A DNA stretch of 64,000 nucleotides, taken from the NCBI RefSeq assembly GCF_001468285.1, contig NZ_LNSB01000007.1, positions 57,906-121,905 on the forward strand, read 5' to 3'. The position numbers and the translations under genes are program-made. How positions within the stretch are numbered: the stretch's first letter is position 1; every line of letters begins with the position of its first letter. Shown here piece by piece: positions 9,517 through 17,070 of this stretch. The notes under the pieces were generated by a model. That model was not told where the DNA came from. It worked only from the letters and a program-made list of their open reading frames with translations, and made no database searches. This DNA comes from Sphingopyxis sp. HIX (lineage in GTDB: Bacteria > Pseudomonadota > Alphaproteobacteria > Sphingomonadales > Sphingomonadaceae).

Positions 9517-12051
9517 TTATTTGCATTGCAGTGCCGGCCCCGACGGCGAGACGATCCGCGCCGAGGACAGGACCAGATCGAGCGTTCCCGAGGTCGCTAT
9601 GCTGAACGGCGTTTCGACGCGCGTCATATCGACGCCGGCCTTCTCGAAGCAGCGCAGCGGTATCGCGATCCGCGTCCATTTCGCGGTTTTCGCGGCCTCG
9701 GCGAGCATCGCCCGCAAGGGGAAGCCGCCCGCGCACTGCGCGCCGCACCCCATGATCAGACTGACGTCGGCCGAAGGCGGCGCATCGACCCGGAGTTCAA
9801 GCTCAAGCGCGAGATCGCCGTTCGATTGACGCGACAGGTCGGCGGGCGCGTCCTCGACGATCGCAGCGACTGCGGCGCCAGCACCCGTAAAGCGGAGCCG
9901 CACCGAATCTTCCTGCGCTGCGCGATCGGCGCCGCGCGCTTCGATGAGCTCGGGTCCGGGATTGGTGGAAAGCGCGCCGGGAGCTCCGAGCATCAGCCGG
10001 CGCCCGCTGCCGGGCTTTCCGGCGCCGAATAGCAAGCCGGGGTCGGCTGCGGCCGCACCCGAGCGAGCCTCAGGCAGAAGGGCAAGATCCCCCTCGTCCG
10101 CAAACGTCAATCCGAAGCCATAGGCGAAAAGCGGATCATAATCCGCATCGCCCACATTGACCGCGGTCTGGTCGCTCGCCTTCGGCCAGCTATAGGGCAG
10201 CTTGCCGCGAAAATCGGCTTTGCCGAAAAGCAGGTCGGCGACGCCGCCGCCTTCGGAGCCCGGAAGCCAGGCCGCGACGAAGGCATCCGAGGCGTTGAGG
10301 AAGGGATTGACCCACATGGCGCGCCCCGAAAGGAACACCGAGACGGTGGGGATGCCTGCCGCCTTGAGCGAGCGCAGCAGAGTCAGATTCTTCGCATCGT
10401 CGTAACCGACATCGGGACGGTCGCCCTGGAATTCGGCGTAAGGATCCTCGCCGAATATGACGATCGCGACGTCGGGCTTCTGGCTATAGCGGCCTTCGAC
10501 CGAGAGGGTGGCCGAACCGCCGGCGGCTTTCACCTCGGCGTCGATACCTTCCCAGATCGATTGCGCATTGGGATAATCGGTCCGCTTGGTCCCTGTCCCC
10601 TGCCAGCTGAGCGTCCAGCCGCCCGTCTGCTTGGTCAGATTATCGGCGCCATCGCCCGCGACGAGGATATTGGTGCCCGGCTTCAACGGTAGCAATGCCC
10701 CGGCATTCTTCAAAAGCACAAGGGACTCGCGCACCGCCTCGCGGGCCAGCGCCCGATGTTCCTGACCGCCGAGCAATTCGAAGCGCCCGCCATAGGGCCG
10801 CGAGGATGGCTTGCCGGCCTCGAAAACTCCGGCTCGGATTTTGACCCGCAGGATCCGGCGCACGGCATCGTCGAGCCGCGCGACCGGCAGGCTCCCGTCC
10901 CGCGCGTGCGCGAGCGTGGTGCGATACAGATCCTTCCAGCTGTCGGGCGCCATATACATGTCGAGCCCGGCGATCGCCGATCCCGCGCAGTCGGTGGCGG
11001 TGCAGCCCGCGACCTGCCCGTGGCCGTTCCAGTCGCCGACGAGAAATCCATCGAAGTTCCAGCGGTCCTTCATGACGCCGGTCAGCAGCGAGCGGTTGCC
11101 GTGCATTTTGACGCCGTTCCAGCTCGAGAAGCTCACCATCACCGACTGCACGCCGGCATCGAGGGCGGGAAGATAGGGCGGGCTGAAGAGGTCGCGCAGC
11201 TGCGCCTCGGGCATTTGCGCATCACCTTGGTCCTTGCCGCCGTGGGTGCCGCCGTCTCCGAGGAAATGCTTGGCGGTGGCAATGATGTGCGGGCCACGCA
11301 GCCAGTCCTTGTCGCCGATCTTGCCCTGCAGACCCTCGATCAGCGGTGCGGCATAGCTTGTCGCGATTTCGGGTGTTTCGCCGAAGCCCTCATAGGTGCG
11401 GCCCCAGCGGTCATCACGCACGACTGCGAGCGTCGGCGCGAAGGTCCAGTCGAGCCCCGTGATACGCATCTCGATGGCGGTGGCCTCGCCGATACGTCGG
11501 ATAAGATCGGGATTGCGCGCCGCACCGAGCCCGATGTTGTGCGGAAACAGCGTTGCGCCCACGACATTGTTGTGACCATGGACGGCGTCGCTACCCCAGA
11601 TCACCGGAATGCGCGGCAGCTTGCCGTAAGGCTTCATCGAAGCGGCGTAGAAGGCGTCAGCCGCCGCCAGCCAATCCTTTGCCGGTGCGTTGTAGCGCCC
11701 TCCCGGATCGGAATTGCCGCCGTTGAGCACCGAGCCCAGATGATAGCGGTAGACATCTTCCGGGGTGACGCTGCCGATATCGGCCTGGATGATCTGGCCG
11801 ACCTTCTGCTCGAGCGACATCGCCGCGATCAGATCGTCTATGCGCCGTTCGATCGCGGGATCGGGCGCGAGCGTCGCGGCGCGCGCAGGCCAGTTGCCGG
11901 GGTTCGCCTCAGCGCTCGCCGCGGTGCCGGCGACCGGTGCCTGAGCAGCGACCGGTGCCTGGGCAGCGGCGATCGTGATGAAGGAGGCCGACGCCAGCGT
12001 CGCAAGCGACGTGACCCCGAGCGCCATGACAGCCCCGCGCGGCAAATTCAT
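9517..12051 (-). CDS. Glycoside hydrolase family 3 beta-glucosidase / exo-1,4-beta-glucan hydrolase, exported
   Basis: The product is 844 aa with a cleavable signal peptide (residues 1-30, SFITIAAAQAP). GH3 hallmarks follow in order: IERRIDDLIAAMSLEQKVGQ, the KHFLGDGGTHGGKDQGD active-site loop and GFLVGDWNGHGQVAG, which carries the catalytic aspartate near residue 338. Later come the GH3 C-terminal domain (VVLLKNAGALLPL-like region, AIVIFGEDPYAEFQGDRPDV) and an extra C-terminal ExoP-like beta domain of about 170 residues with Cys pairs (MGCGAQCAGG). The architecture matches sphingomonad or Pseudoalteromonas ExoP-type glucan glucohydrolases releasing glucose in the periplasm. Divergent from the LacI gene and preceded by paired operator-like repeats. 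Confidence 0.93.
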   Translation of the reverse strand: MNLPRGAVMALGVTSLATLASASFITIAAAQAPVAAQAPVAGTAASAEANPGNWPARAATLAPDPAIERRIDDLIAAMSLEQKVGQIIQADIGSVTPEDVYRYHLGSVLNGGNSDPGGRYNAPAKDWLAAADAFYAASMKPYGKLPRIPVIWGSDAVHGHNNVVGATLFPHNIGLGAARNPDLIRRIGEATAIEMRITGLDWTFAPTLAVVRDDRWGRTYEGFGETPEIATSYAAPLIEGLQGKIGDKDWLRGPHIIATAKHFLGDGGTHGGKDQGDAQMPEAQLRDLFSPPYLPALDAGVQSVMVSFSSWNGVKMHGNRSLLTGVMKDRWNFDGFLVGDWNGHGQVAGCTATDCAGSAIAGLDMYMAPDSWKDLYRTTLAHARDGSLPVARLDDAVRRILRVKIRAGVFEAGKPSSRPYGGRFELLGGQEHRALAREAVRESLVLLKNAGALLPLKPGTNILVAGDGADNLTKQTGGWTLSWQGTGTKRTDYPNAQSIWEGIDAEVKAAGGSATLSVEGRYSQKPDVAIVIFGEDPYAEFQGDRPDVGYDDAKNLTLLRSLKAAGIPTVSVFLSGRAMWVNPFLNASDAFVAAWLPGSEGGGVADLLFGKADFRGKLPYSWPKASDQTAVNVGDADYDPLFAYGFGLTFADEGDLALLPEARSGAAAADPGLLFGAGKPGSGRRLMLGAPGALSTNPGPELIEARGADRAAQEDSVRLRFTGAGAAVAAIVEDAPADLSRQSNGDLALELELRVDAPPSADVSLIMGCGAQCAGGFPLRAMLAEAAKTAKWTRIAIPLRCFEKAGVDMTRVETPFSIATSGTLDLVLSSARIVSPSGPALQCK

Positions 12052-12070
12052 TCCCTCTCCCCTATTTTAT

Positions 12071-12103
12071 GTCAACGTTTACCGATTCTCGGTCAACGTT
12101 TAC
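12071..12103. promoter_or_regulatory. Paired operator-like repeats, GTCAACGTTTAC twice
   Basis: GTCAACGTTTAC occurs at 12071-12082 and again, identically, at 12092-12103, 21 bp apart or two helical turns. Each copy is a near-palindrome around AACGTT, as expected of LacI-family operators. They lie 20-52 bp upstream of the GH3 start and about 100 bp upstream of the divergent LacI gene, so that regulator is the likely ligand. Confidence 0.65.
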
Positions 12104-12201
12104 TGCCGTGCATCGACAGAAGTCAAGCGAGCCGCTATGAGGCTTGAAATTGCACGCTATCGGACGATATCGAGCGGCCTGCGCGAGGACGGGAGGGGCA
12201 G

Positions 12202-13224
12202 ATTTCCAAACGAACCACGATCGTCGACATCGCGCGCGTGGCGGGCGTCACGCCCAAGACCGTCTCCCGCGCTCTCAACGACGCCCCGCATGTCAGCAAG
12301 GCGGTGCGCCAGAAGGTCAAGGAAGCCGCGGCCGAACTCGACTATCATCCCAATCTCGCCGCCCAGAGCCTGATCGCGCGGCGCTCCTATCTTATCGGTC
12401 TGACTTATGAGCGCCCGAGTCCGAGCTATGTCGTCGATTTGCAAAATGGGGCGCTGGGGCGTCTTGAGGACGGACGCTACCGTCTTGTGGTCCTCCCCTT
12501 CAATCATGTCGCGAGCCGGCCCGAGGAGCTGGGGAGGCTCCTGCTGCGCGCCGGCCTCGACGGCATTCTCCTCGCGCCCCCGGCCTGCGACCAGCCGGCG
12601 CTGCTCGACATGCTCGAACGGCACAATTTGCCCTATGGCCGGATCACCCCGCACAGCGAACTCGACCGCGGCATCGTTGTCACGATGGACGAAGCGGCCG
12701 CGGGCCAGGATGTCGCGGCGCACCTCCTGTCGCTCGGCCATCGGCGTATCGGTATCATCCTCGGCGATCCGTCGCACGCAGCCAGCCTCGGCCGGATGGA
12801 GGGCTATCGGCGCGCATTCGGCGACGCAGGCGCGCCCATCGACGAGCGGCTGGTCGTCACCGGCGACTTCACCTATGATGTCGGCTACCGCGCTGCGCGC
12901 GAGCTTCTCGCGCAATCCCCTCGTCCGACCGCCATTCTCGCGCAGAATGACGATATGGCGGCAGCCGCCATCGCGGCGGCGCGCGATCTCGGCCTTGCCG
13001 TGCCGGGCGACCTTTCGGTGGCAGGCTTTGACAATTCCGAGGTTTCGCGGACCGCATGGCCGCAGCTCACGACCGTCAATCAGCCGGTTCGGCAGATGGC
13101 GTGGGACGCCGCCGACCGTCTGATTGCAGCGCTCGACGGGAAGAGCGATGTCTCCGGATCGCAGCGGCGCGACCATGCCCATGAATTGCTCGTTCGCGCC
13201 TCGACCGCACCGCCGGCCAACTAG
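12202..13224 (+). CDS. LacI-family transcriptional regulator of the beta-glucan locus
   Basis: The product is about 340 aa if it starts at ATT 12202. The N-terminal HTH reads TTIVDIARVAGVTPKTVSRA, followed by a periplasmic-binding-protein-like domain (RRSYLIGLTYERPSPSY, GHRRIGIILGDPSHAASL, VAGFDNSEVSRTAWPQLTTV). No ATG, GTG or TTG lies in frame between the stop at 12145 and GTG 12238, and the GTG would delete the first DNA-binding helix. ATT at 12202 has a GGAGG five bases upstream, so it is the best start. Control of the divergent GH3-TonB receptor operon through the paired repeats is inferred. Convergent with the GH6 gene (9-bp gap). Confidence 0.88.
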   Translation: MSKRTTIVDIARVAGVTPKTVSRALNDAPHVSKAVRQKVKEAAAELDYHPNLAAQSLIARRSYLIGLTYERPSPSYVVDLQNGALGRLEDGRYRLVVLPFNHVASRPEELGRLLLRAGLDGILLAPPACDQPALLDMLERHNLPYGRITPHSELDRGIVVTMDEAAAGQDVAAHLLSLGHRRIGIILGDPSHAASLGRMEGYRRAFGDAGAPIDERLVVTGDFTYDVGYRAARELLAQSPRPTAILAQNDDMAAAAIAAARDLGLAVPGDLSVAGFDNSEVSRTAWPQLTTVNQPVRQMAWDAADRLIAALDGKSDVSGSQRRDHAHELLVRASTAPPAN

Positions 13225-13233
13225 ACGCGCCGG

Positions 13234-14430
13234 TCATTCAGCTGGTAGCGGCGGCTCTGCCAGCGCGATCAGTTCGCGCGCCTGCGCCGGGAACCATTGT
13301 CCCGCAGGCGGGGCCTTGACGCCGCGTTCTGGATCCGCCGGTCCCGCCGTTCCGCGCAGACATTCTCCATCGGATTCTCCAGGCACCTTGATCCAGAGAA
13401 AGGCATCGACATAGGGGTTTCCGCTTTCAAGCGAAGGTCGCCTGCCCAGCCCCCGGCCCGGAGGATTGCACCAGACCTCCGCGTCGCGATATGCGCCAGC
13501 AGGCGGTTTCCATGATCCCCGACCGTTGCGGCTCGTATCGATCACCGCATGCTTCTGACGCGAGGGATCGCGCTCCAGCCCCGTTCGCACGAACAGGCGA
13601 TCATAGGCCTTGTCGGTCGCCGCCCAGCTCTTCTCGTCGTCGAAAACTGCGGGGCTATACTGGCTCGGACATTCGCGCGGATCGAGCCCGCCTCGGGTGA
13701 TGAGGGCGATACAGTCGCTGACCCAGCGCGCATAGGGAATGACCCGGTCATCGCTCTCGAAATTGGAAACGTTGAGGAAGAAACCCGACACCTTGGCGAC
13801 ATCCGCCTTAACTAGCCGGCTGGCGATCTCGCCGGGCGCCAACCAGCTGCTGCCGGTTCCGTCGAGATAGATGCTGACCCCGGGTCGCTCAGACAGAATC
13901 GCGACGGCGCTGCGCAGTTCCTCATATCGCCGCGCTGCGGCGCCTTCGTCCTTTCCCTCAGGCCGGCAGCCCTCGATATCGCCGGCAAGGGTGCGATGCC
14001 ATGGAATGACGCCGAGTCCGTCCGGCTCGAGAATGACGATAGCGGCGCGATCACCGATCCCGCGTGCGACCCCGAGGATCCATTCGCGGTAGGCCCTGCT
14101 GTCGGCCGCCCCGCCCGCTGAATAGAGAGCGCAGTCGCGGTACGGAATATTGTAGATCGCCAGAACAGGGATATGCCCTTGGACGGAGGCGCGGCCGACA
14201 ATGTCACGAGCCTGTTCTTCCACGACCTCCGGCGAGCCATATGCGAGCCATGAAGCGGACGGGATTTTCGAGAGCCGCAAAGCAAGCTCGCGGTCCTGTT
14301 CTTCCAGTCTCTCGGCGGCGTTGGCGGTCGTGCTTCGGTCATCCACAAAAAGCGCCGGCGCCTTGCCCAACGCTGGCGTCGCCCAAATCAATAGCGAGGT
14401 CATCGACATCGCGATCAAGGGACGAATCAT
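13234..14430 (-). CDS. Glycoside hydrolase family 6 cellulase (endoglucanase/cellobiohydrolase), exported
   Basis: The product is 398 aa from the ATG at 14430, preceded by GAGAGGAGG. It has a signal peptide (MIRPLIAMSMTSLLIWATPA). GH6 signatures are clear: YNIPYRDCALYSAGG, ILEPDGLGVIPWH with the catalytic aspartate, IDTSRNGRGSW, WCNPPGRGLGRRP and DAFLWIKVPGESDG. The family inverts beta-1,4 bonds in cellulose or cello-oligosaccharides. The single domain has no carbohydrate-binding module, and a soluble periplasmic or secreted enzyme is expected. With the GH3 enzyme and TonB receptor it gives a plausible route from cellodextrin to glucose. Confidence 0.93.
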   Translation of the reverse strand: MIRPLIAMSMTSLLIWATPALGKAPALFVDDRSTTANAAERLEEQDRELALRLSKIPSASWLAYGSPEVVEEQARDIVGRASVQGHIPVLAIYNIPYRDCALYSAGGAADSRAYREWILGVARGIGDRAAIVILEPDGLGVIPWHRTLAGDIEGCRPEGKDEGAAARRYEELRSAVAILSERPGVSIYLDGTGSSWLAPGEIASRLVKADVAKVSGFFLNVSNFESDDRVIPYARWVSDCIALITRGGLDPRECPSQYSPAVFDDEKSWAATDKAYDRLFVRTGLERDPSRQKHAVIDTSRNGRGSWKPPAGAYRDAEVWCNPPGRGLGRRPSLESGNPYVDAFLWIKVPGESDGECLRGTAGPADPERGVKAPPAGQWFPAQARELIALAEPPLPAE

Positions 14431-14659
14431 CGAGCCTCCTCTCACCAAAGGCCGGCGGCCCTTCTCCGGAATCGCCACTGCGGATGCCCGAACGATAGGA
14501 CTACAGGCCAAGCTCGCTCAAGATGAATACGAAGCCTGAGCAATTTGACGCGTTTCCACGTGCGGGACCTGTAGCCGCGTCCTCAACCGATCTGGCCGGC
14601 CGCGATCTGGCCGCTTTTGTCCAGCCGGTATCAAAAAGCAGGCTTTCCTGGATTGAGGG

Positions 14660-15592
14660 TCAACTACCCAAGCTACCCGCAAACCGTTCGGCCAGCCGCT
14701 CGCGTTTGAAAACATCGGCGACCCAATCGACGAACGCGCGCGTCTTGCCGGGAAGGAGCGTGCGCGACGCATAATAGACCGAGATCGCACCCGCGTCGGC
14801 GTACCAGCGTGGGACCAGTCGCACCAGCGCACCGGTCTCGAGTTCGGGCAGCACATCGGGCATCGCGAGAAGCGCGACACCCAGCCCGAGCCGCGCGGCT
14901 TCGCGCATCGCCGCGGGATCGTTGACGACGATATCCTCACATAATGTCGCCGCGCTCTCGTTCCCGACCGCATCGCGCATCGTCCAGTGGCGGATGCGTC
15001 CTGACTGGAGCGAGCGCATGACGATGCCGTCAAGCTCGGTCAGTCCGGCAGGATCGCCCGGCGCCACGCGGCCCGCCATATAGGCGGGCGATGCGACCGC
15101 GACGATATGCGCGGGCGCCAGCGTGCGCGCGACGATTCCCGGCGACAGGTCGAAGCCGCCGCCGATCGCCGCGTCATAACCCTCGGCGACGATGTCGACA
15201 GGCCGGTTCTCGAAATGCCATTCGGGACGGATGCGGGGATAACGCGCGAGGAAGGCGGGCAGCATCGGCAGGAGGTGCATGACGCCAAAGGTCGGCGCCA
15301 TGCTGACTTTCAGCACCCCCGCCGGCTCGCCGCTGTCCGACGATATCCCCGTGATTGCCGCCTGGATATCGTCGAGGCTTCCTGCAATCGCCAGACGAAA
15401 GGCTTCTCCAGCCTCGGTCAGTGCCAGCCGGCGCGTCGACCGGTGGAAGAGCCGCACCCCCAGATTACGTTCGAGCATCGCGACGTTGCGACTCACCGCC
15501 GCCGGGGTGAGCGCCAGCCGGCGCGCGGCTTCGGAAAAACTGCCCAGTTCGGCGCTGCGAACGAAGGATATAAGATTGGCGAGCGTTTCCAT
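14660..15592 (-). CDS. LysR-family transcriptional regulator
   Basis: The product is 310 aa from the ATG at 15592; a TTG two codons earlier is less likely. The N-terminal winged helix-turn-helix reads FSEAARRLALTPAAVSRNVA and RLFHRSTRRLALTEAGEAF. A LysR substrate domain follows (GVLKVSMAPTFGVMHLLPML, then SGRIRHWTMRDAVG). It is divergent from the SDR gene at 15692 across about 100 bp, the classic arrangement in which LysR controls the divergent enzyme. The effector cannot be told. Confidence 0.93.
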   Translation of the reverse strand: METLANLISFVRSAELGSFSEAARRLALTPAAVSRNVAMLERNLGVRLFHRSTRRLALTEAGEAFRLAIAGSLDDIQAAITGISSDSGEPAGVLKVSMAPTFGVMHLLPMLPAFLARYPRIRPEWHFENRPVDIVAEGYDAAIGGGFDLSPGIVARTLAPAHIVAVASPAYMAGRVAPGDPAGLTELDGIVMRSLQSGRIRHWTMRDAVGNESAATLCEDIVVNDPAAMREAARLGLGVALLAMPDVLPELETGALVRLVPRWYADAGAISVYYASRTLLPGKTRAFVDWVADVFKRERLAERFAGSLGS

Positions 15593-15691
15593 TTTCAATC
15601 AATGATTGAATATATAGCAAATCATTACCGACTAATCGAGCCATAAACTTTGCGCCATCCTGGCTTCACCCCACAACAAGGAGTGAAGACC

Positions 15692-16444
15692 ATGACCAAA
15701 GCTACCCAAAACCTTACGGGCAAAACCGCCCTCGTCACCGGCGGCTCGCGTTCGATCGGAGCCGCCATCGCCCGCCGCCTCGCCGCCGATGGCGCAGCCG
15801 TCGCCATCACCTACAGCGCGTCGCCCGATCGCGCCGCCGAGGTCGTCGCCGAGATCGAAGCGGCGGGCGGCCAGGCGATCGCCATCGCCGCCGACGCGGG
15901 CGACCCGGACGCCGTTCGCGCCGCGGTGATCCAGACCGCCGAAGCCTTCGGCAGCATCGACATTCTCGTCAACAATGCCGGCGTTGCAGTCAACGCGCCG
16001 ATCGAGGATTTCCGGTTCGAGGATTATGAGCGGATGCTCGCGGTCAATGTCACCGGCGTCTTCGTTGCGACGCAAGAGGCCGCGCGCCGTATGAAGGCGG
16101 GCGGGCGCATCATCCACATCGGTTCGTCGATGACGCGTTATGCGGCGTTCCCCACCGCGTCGGTCTATACGCTGACCAAGGGCGCCATCACGGGCTTCAA
16201 TCGCAGCCTCGCGCGCGATCTCGGACCCAAGGGCATCACGGTCAACACCGTCCACCCCGGCCCGACCGACACCGACATGAACCCCGCGGACGGCCCCGTC
16301 GCCGCGATCGTCGGTCCCGGCATGGCGATCGGCCGCTACGGCCAGCCGTCCGAAATCGCCAACGTCGTCGCCTTTCTGGCGAGCGACGAAGCCGCCTTCG
16401 TCACCGGTGCCGACATCGTCGCCGACGGCGGCCTGACCGCCTGA
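15692..16444 (+). CDS. Short-chain dehydrogenase/reductase (FabG-like)
   Basis: The product is 250 aa. AAGGAG precedes the ATG at 15692. Classical SDR motifs are present: TGGSRSIGAAIARRLAADG (NAD(P) glycine motif), VNNAGVAVNAPIE, a catalytic Ser followed by YTLTKGAITGFNRSLARDLG (YxxxK) and VNTVHPGPTDTDM. It is a cytoplasmic NAD(P)H-linked oxidoreductase; the substrate is unknown. The next gene, a NADPH:F420-reductase-like protein, follows 23 bp downstream, so both probably belong to a LysR-controlled operon. Confidence 0.92.
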   Translation: MTKATQNLTGKTALVTGGSRSIGAAIARRLAADGAAVAITYSASPDRAAEVVAEIEAAGGQAIAIAADAGDPDAVRAAVIQTAEAFGSIDILVNNAGVAVNAPIEDFRFEDYERMLAVNVTGVFVATQEAARRMKAGGRIIHIGSSMTRYAAFPTASVYTLTKGAITGFNRSLARDLGPKGITVNTVHPGPTDTDMNPADGPVAAIVGPGMAIGRYGQPSEIANVVAFLASDEAAFVTGADIVADGGLTA

Positions 16445-16467
16445 CCTGAACAGAAAGGACTATCGTC

Positions 16468-17070
16468 ATGTCCAGTATCGGTATCATCGGCGCCGGCAAT
16501 ATCGGCCGCGCCATCGCCACCGCCCTCGCGAACAAGGGGATTTCTGCCACGCTCGCCAACAGTCGCGCCCCCGAAAGCCTCGCCGAGGTCGTCGCGGCCA
16601 TCGGTCCCACGATCACTGCCGGAACGCGCGAGGAAGCCGCCGCAAAGGATATCGTCTTCGTCGCGGTGAACTGGTCGAAACTCCCGGCAGCACTCGCCGA
16701 CCTGCCCGACTTTGGCGGCCGCATCGTCGTCGACACCAACAATCCGATCGAGGCGCCGCTGTTCAAGCCCTTCGATCTCGGCGGGCGTGCGTCGTCGGAA
16801 GTGTTCGCCGACATGGTGCCGGGCGCCCAGGTGGTGAAAGCATTCAACCATCTTCAGCCGCATCTCGTCTCCGGCGATCCGGCGCGCGAAGGCGGCAAGC
16901 GCGTGCTCTTCTACTCGAGCGACGATGCAGCGGCCAAGGCCGAGGTCGGCGCGTTGATCGATCGGCTCGGCTTCGCCGGGATCGATCTCGGCAGCCTTGC
17001 CGTGGGCGCACGACTCGTCCAGTTTCCGGGCGGACCGCTTCCGGCTCTCAATCTCGTCAAATTCGATTGA
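16468..17070 (+). CDS. NADP-binding oxidoreductase (F420-dependent NADP reductase-like)
   Basis: The product is 200 aa. The N-terminal Rossmann motif is IGIIGAGNIGRAIATALANK, followed by IVFVAVNWSKLPAALADLP and GAQVVKAFNHLQP, the typical layout of the pfam F420_oxidored domain. Most bacterial members do not use F420 but bind NADP and a small substrate. It is co-directional with the SDR gene and probably co-transcribed. Its stop codon sits directly against the 3' end of the convergent truncated regulator. Confidence 0.85.
   Translation: MSSIGIIGAGNIGRAIATALANKGISATLANSRAPESLAEVVAAIGPTITAGTREEAAAKDIVFVAVNWSKLPAALADLPDFGGRIVVDTNNPIEAPLFKPFDLGGRASSEVFADMVPGAQVVKAFNHLQPHLVSGDPAREGGKRVLFYSSDDAAAKAEVGALIDRLGFAGIDLGSLAVGARLVQFPGGPLPALNLVKFD

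Noticed and set aside
14431..14659. Possible LacI operator or small gene upstream of the GH6 gene
   Set aside because: No copy of GTCAACGTTTAC and no ORF with ribosome site; CTGGCCGCTTTTGTCC at about 14606 only faintly resembles the dispersed repeat.
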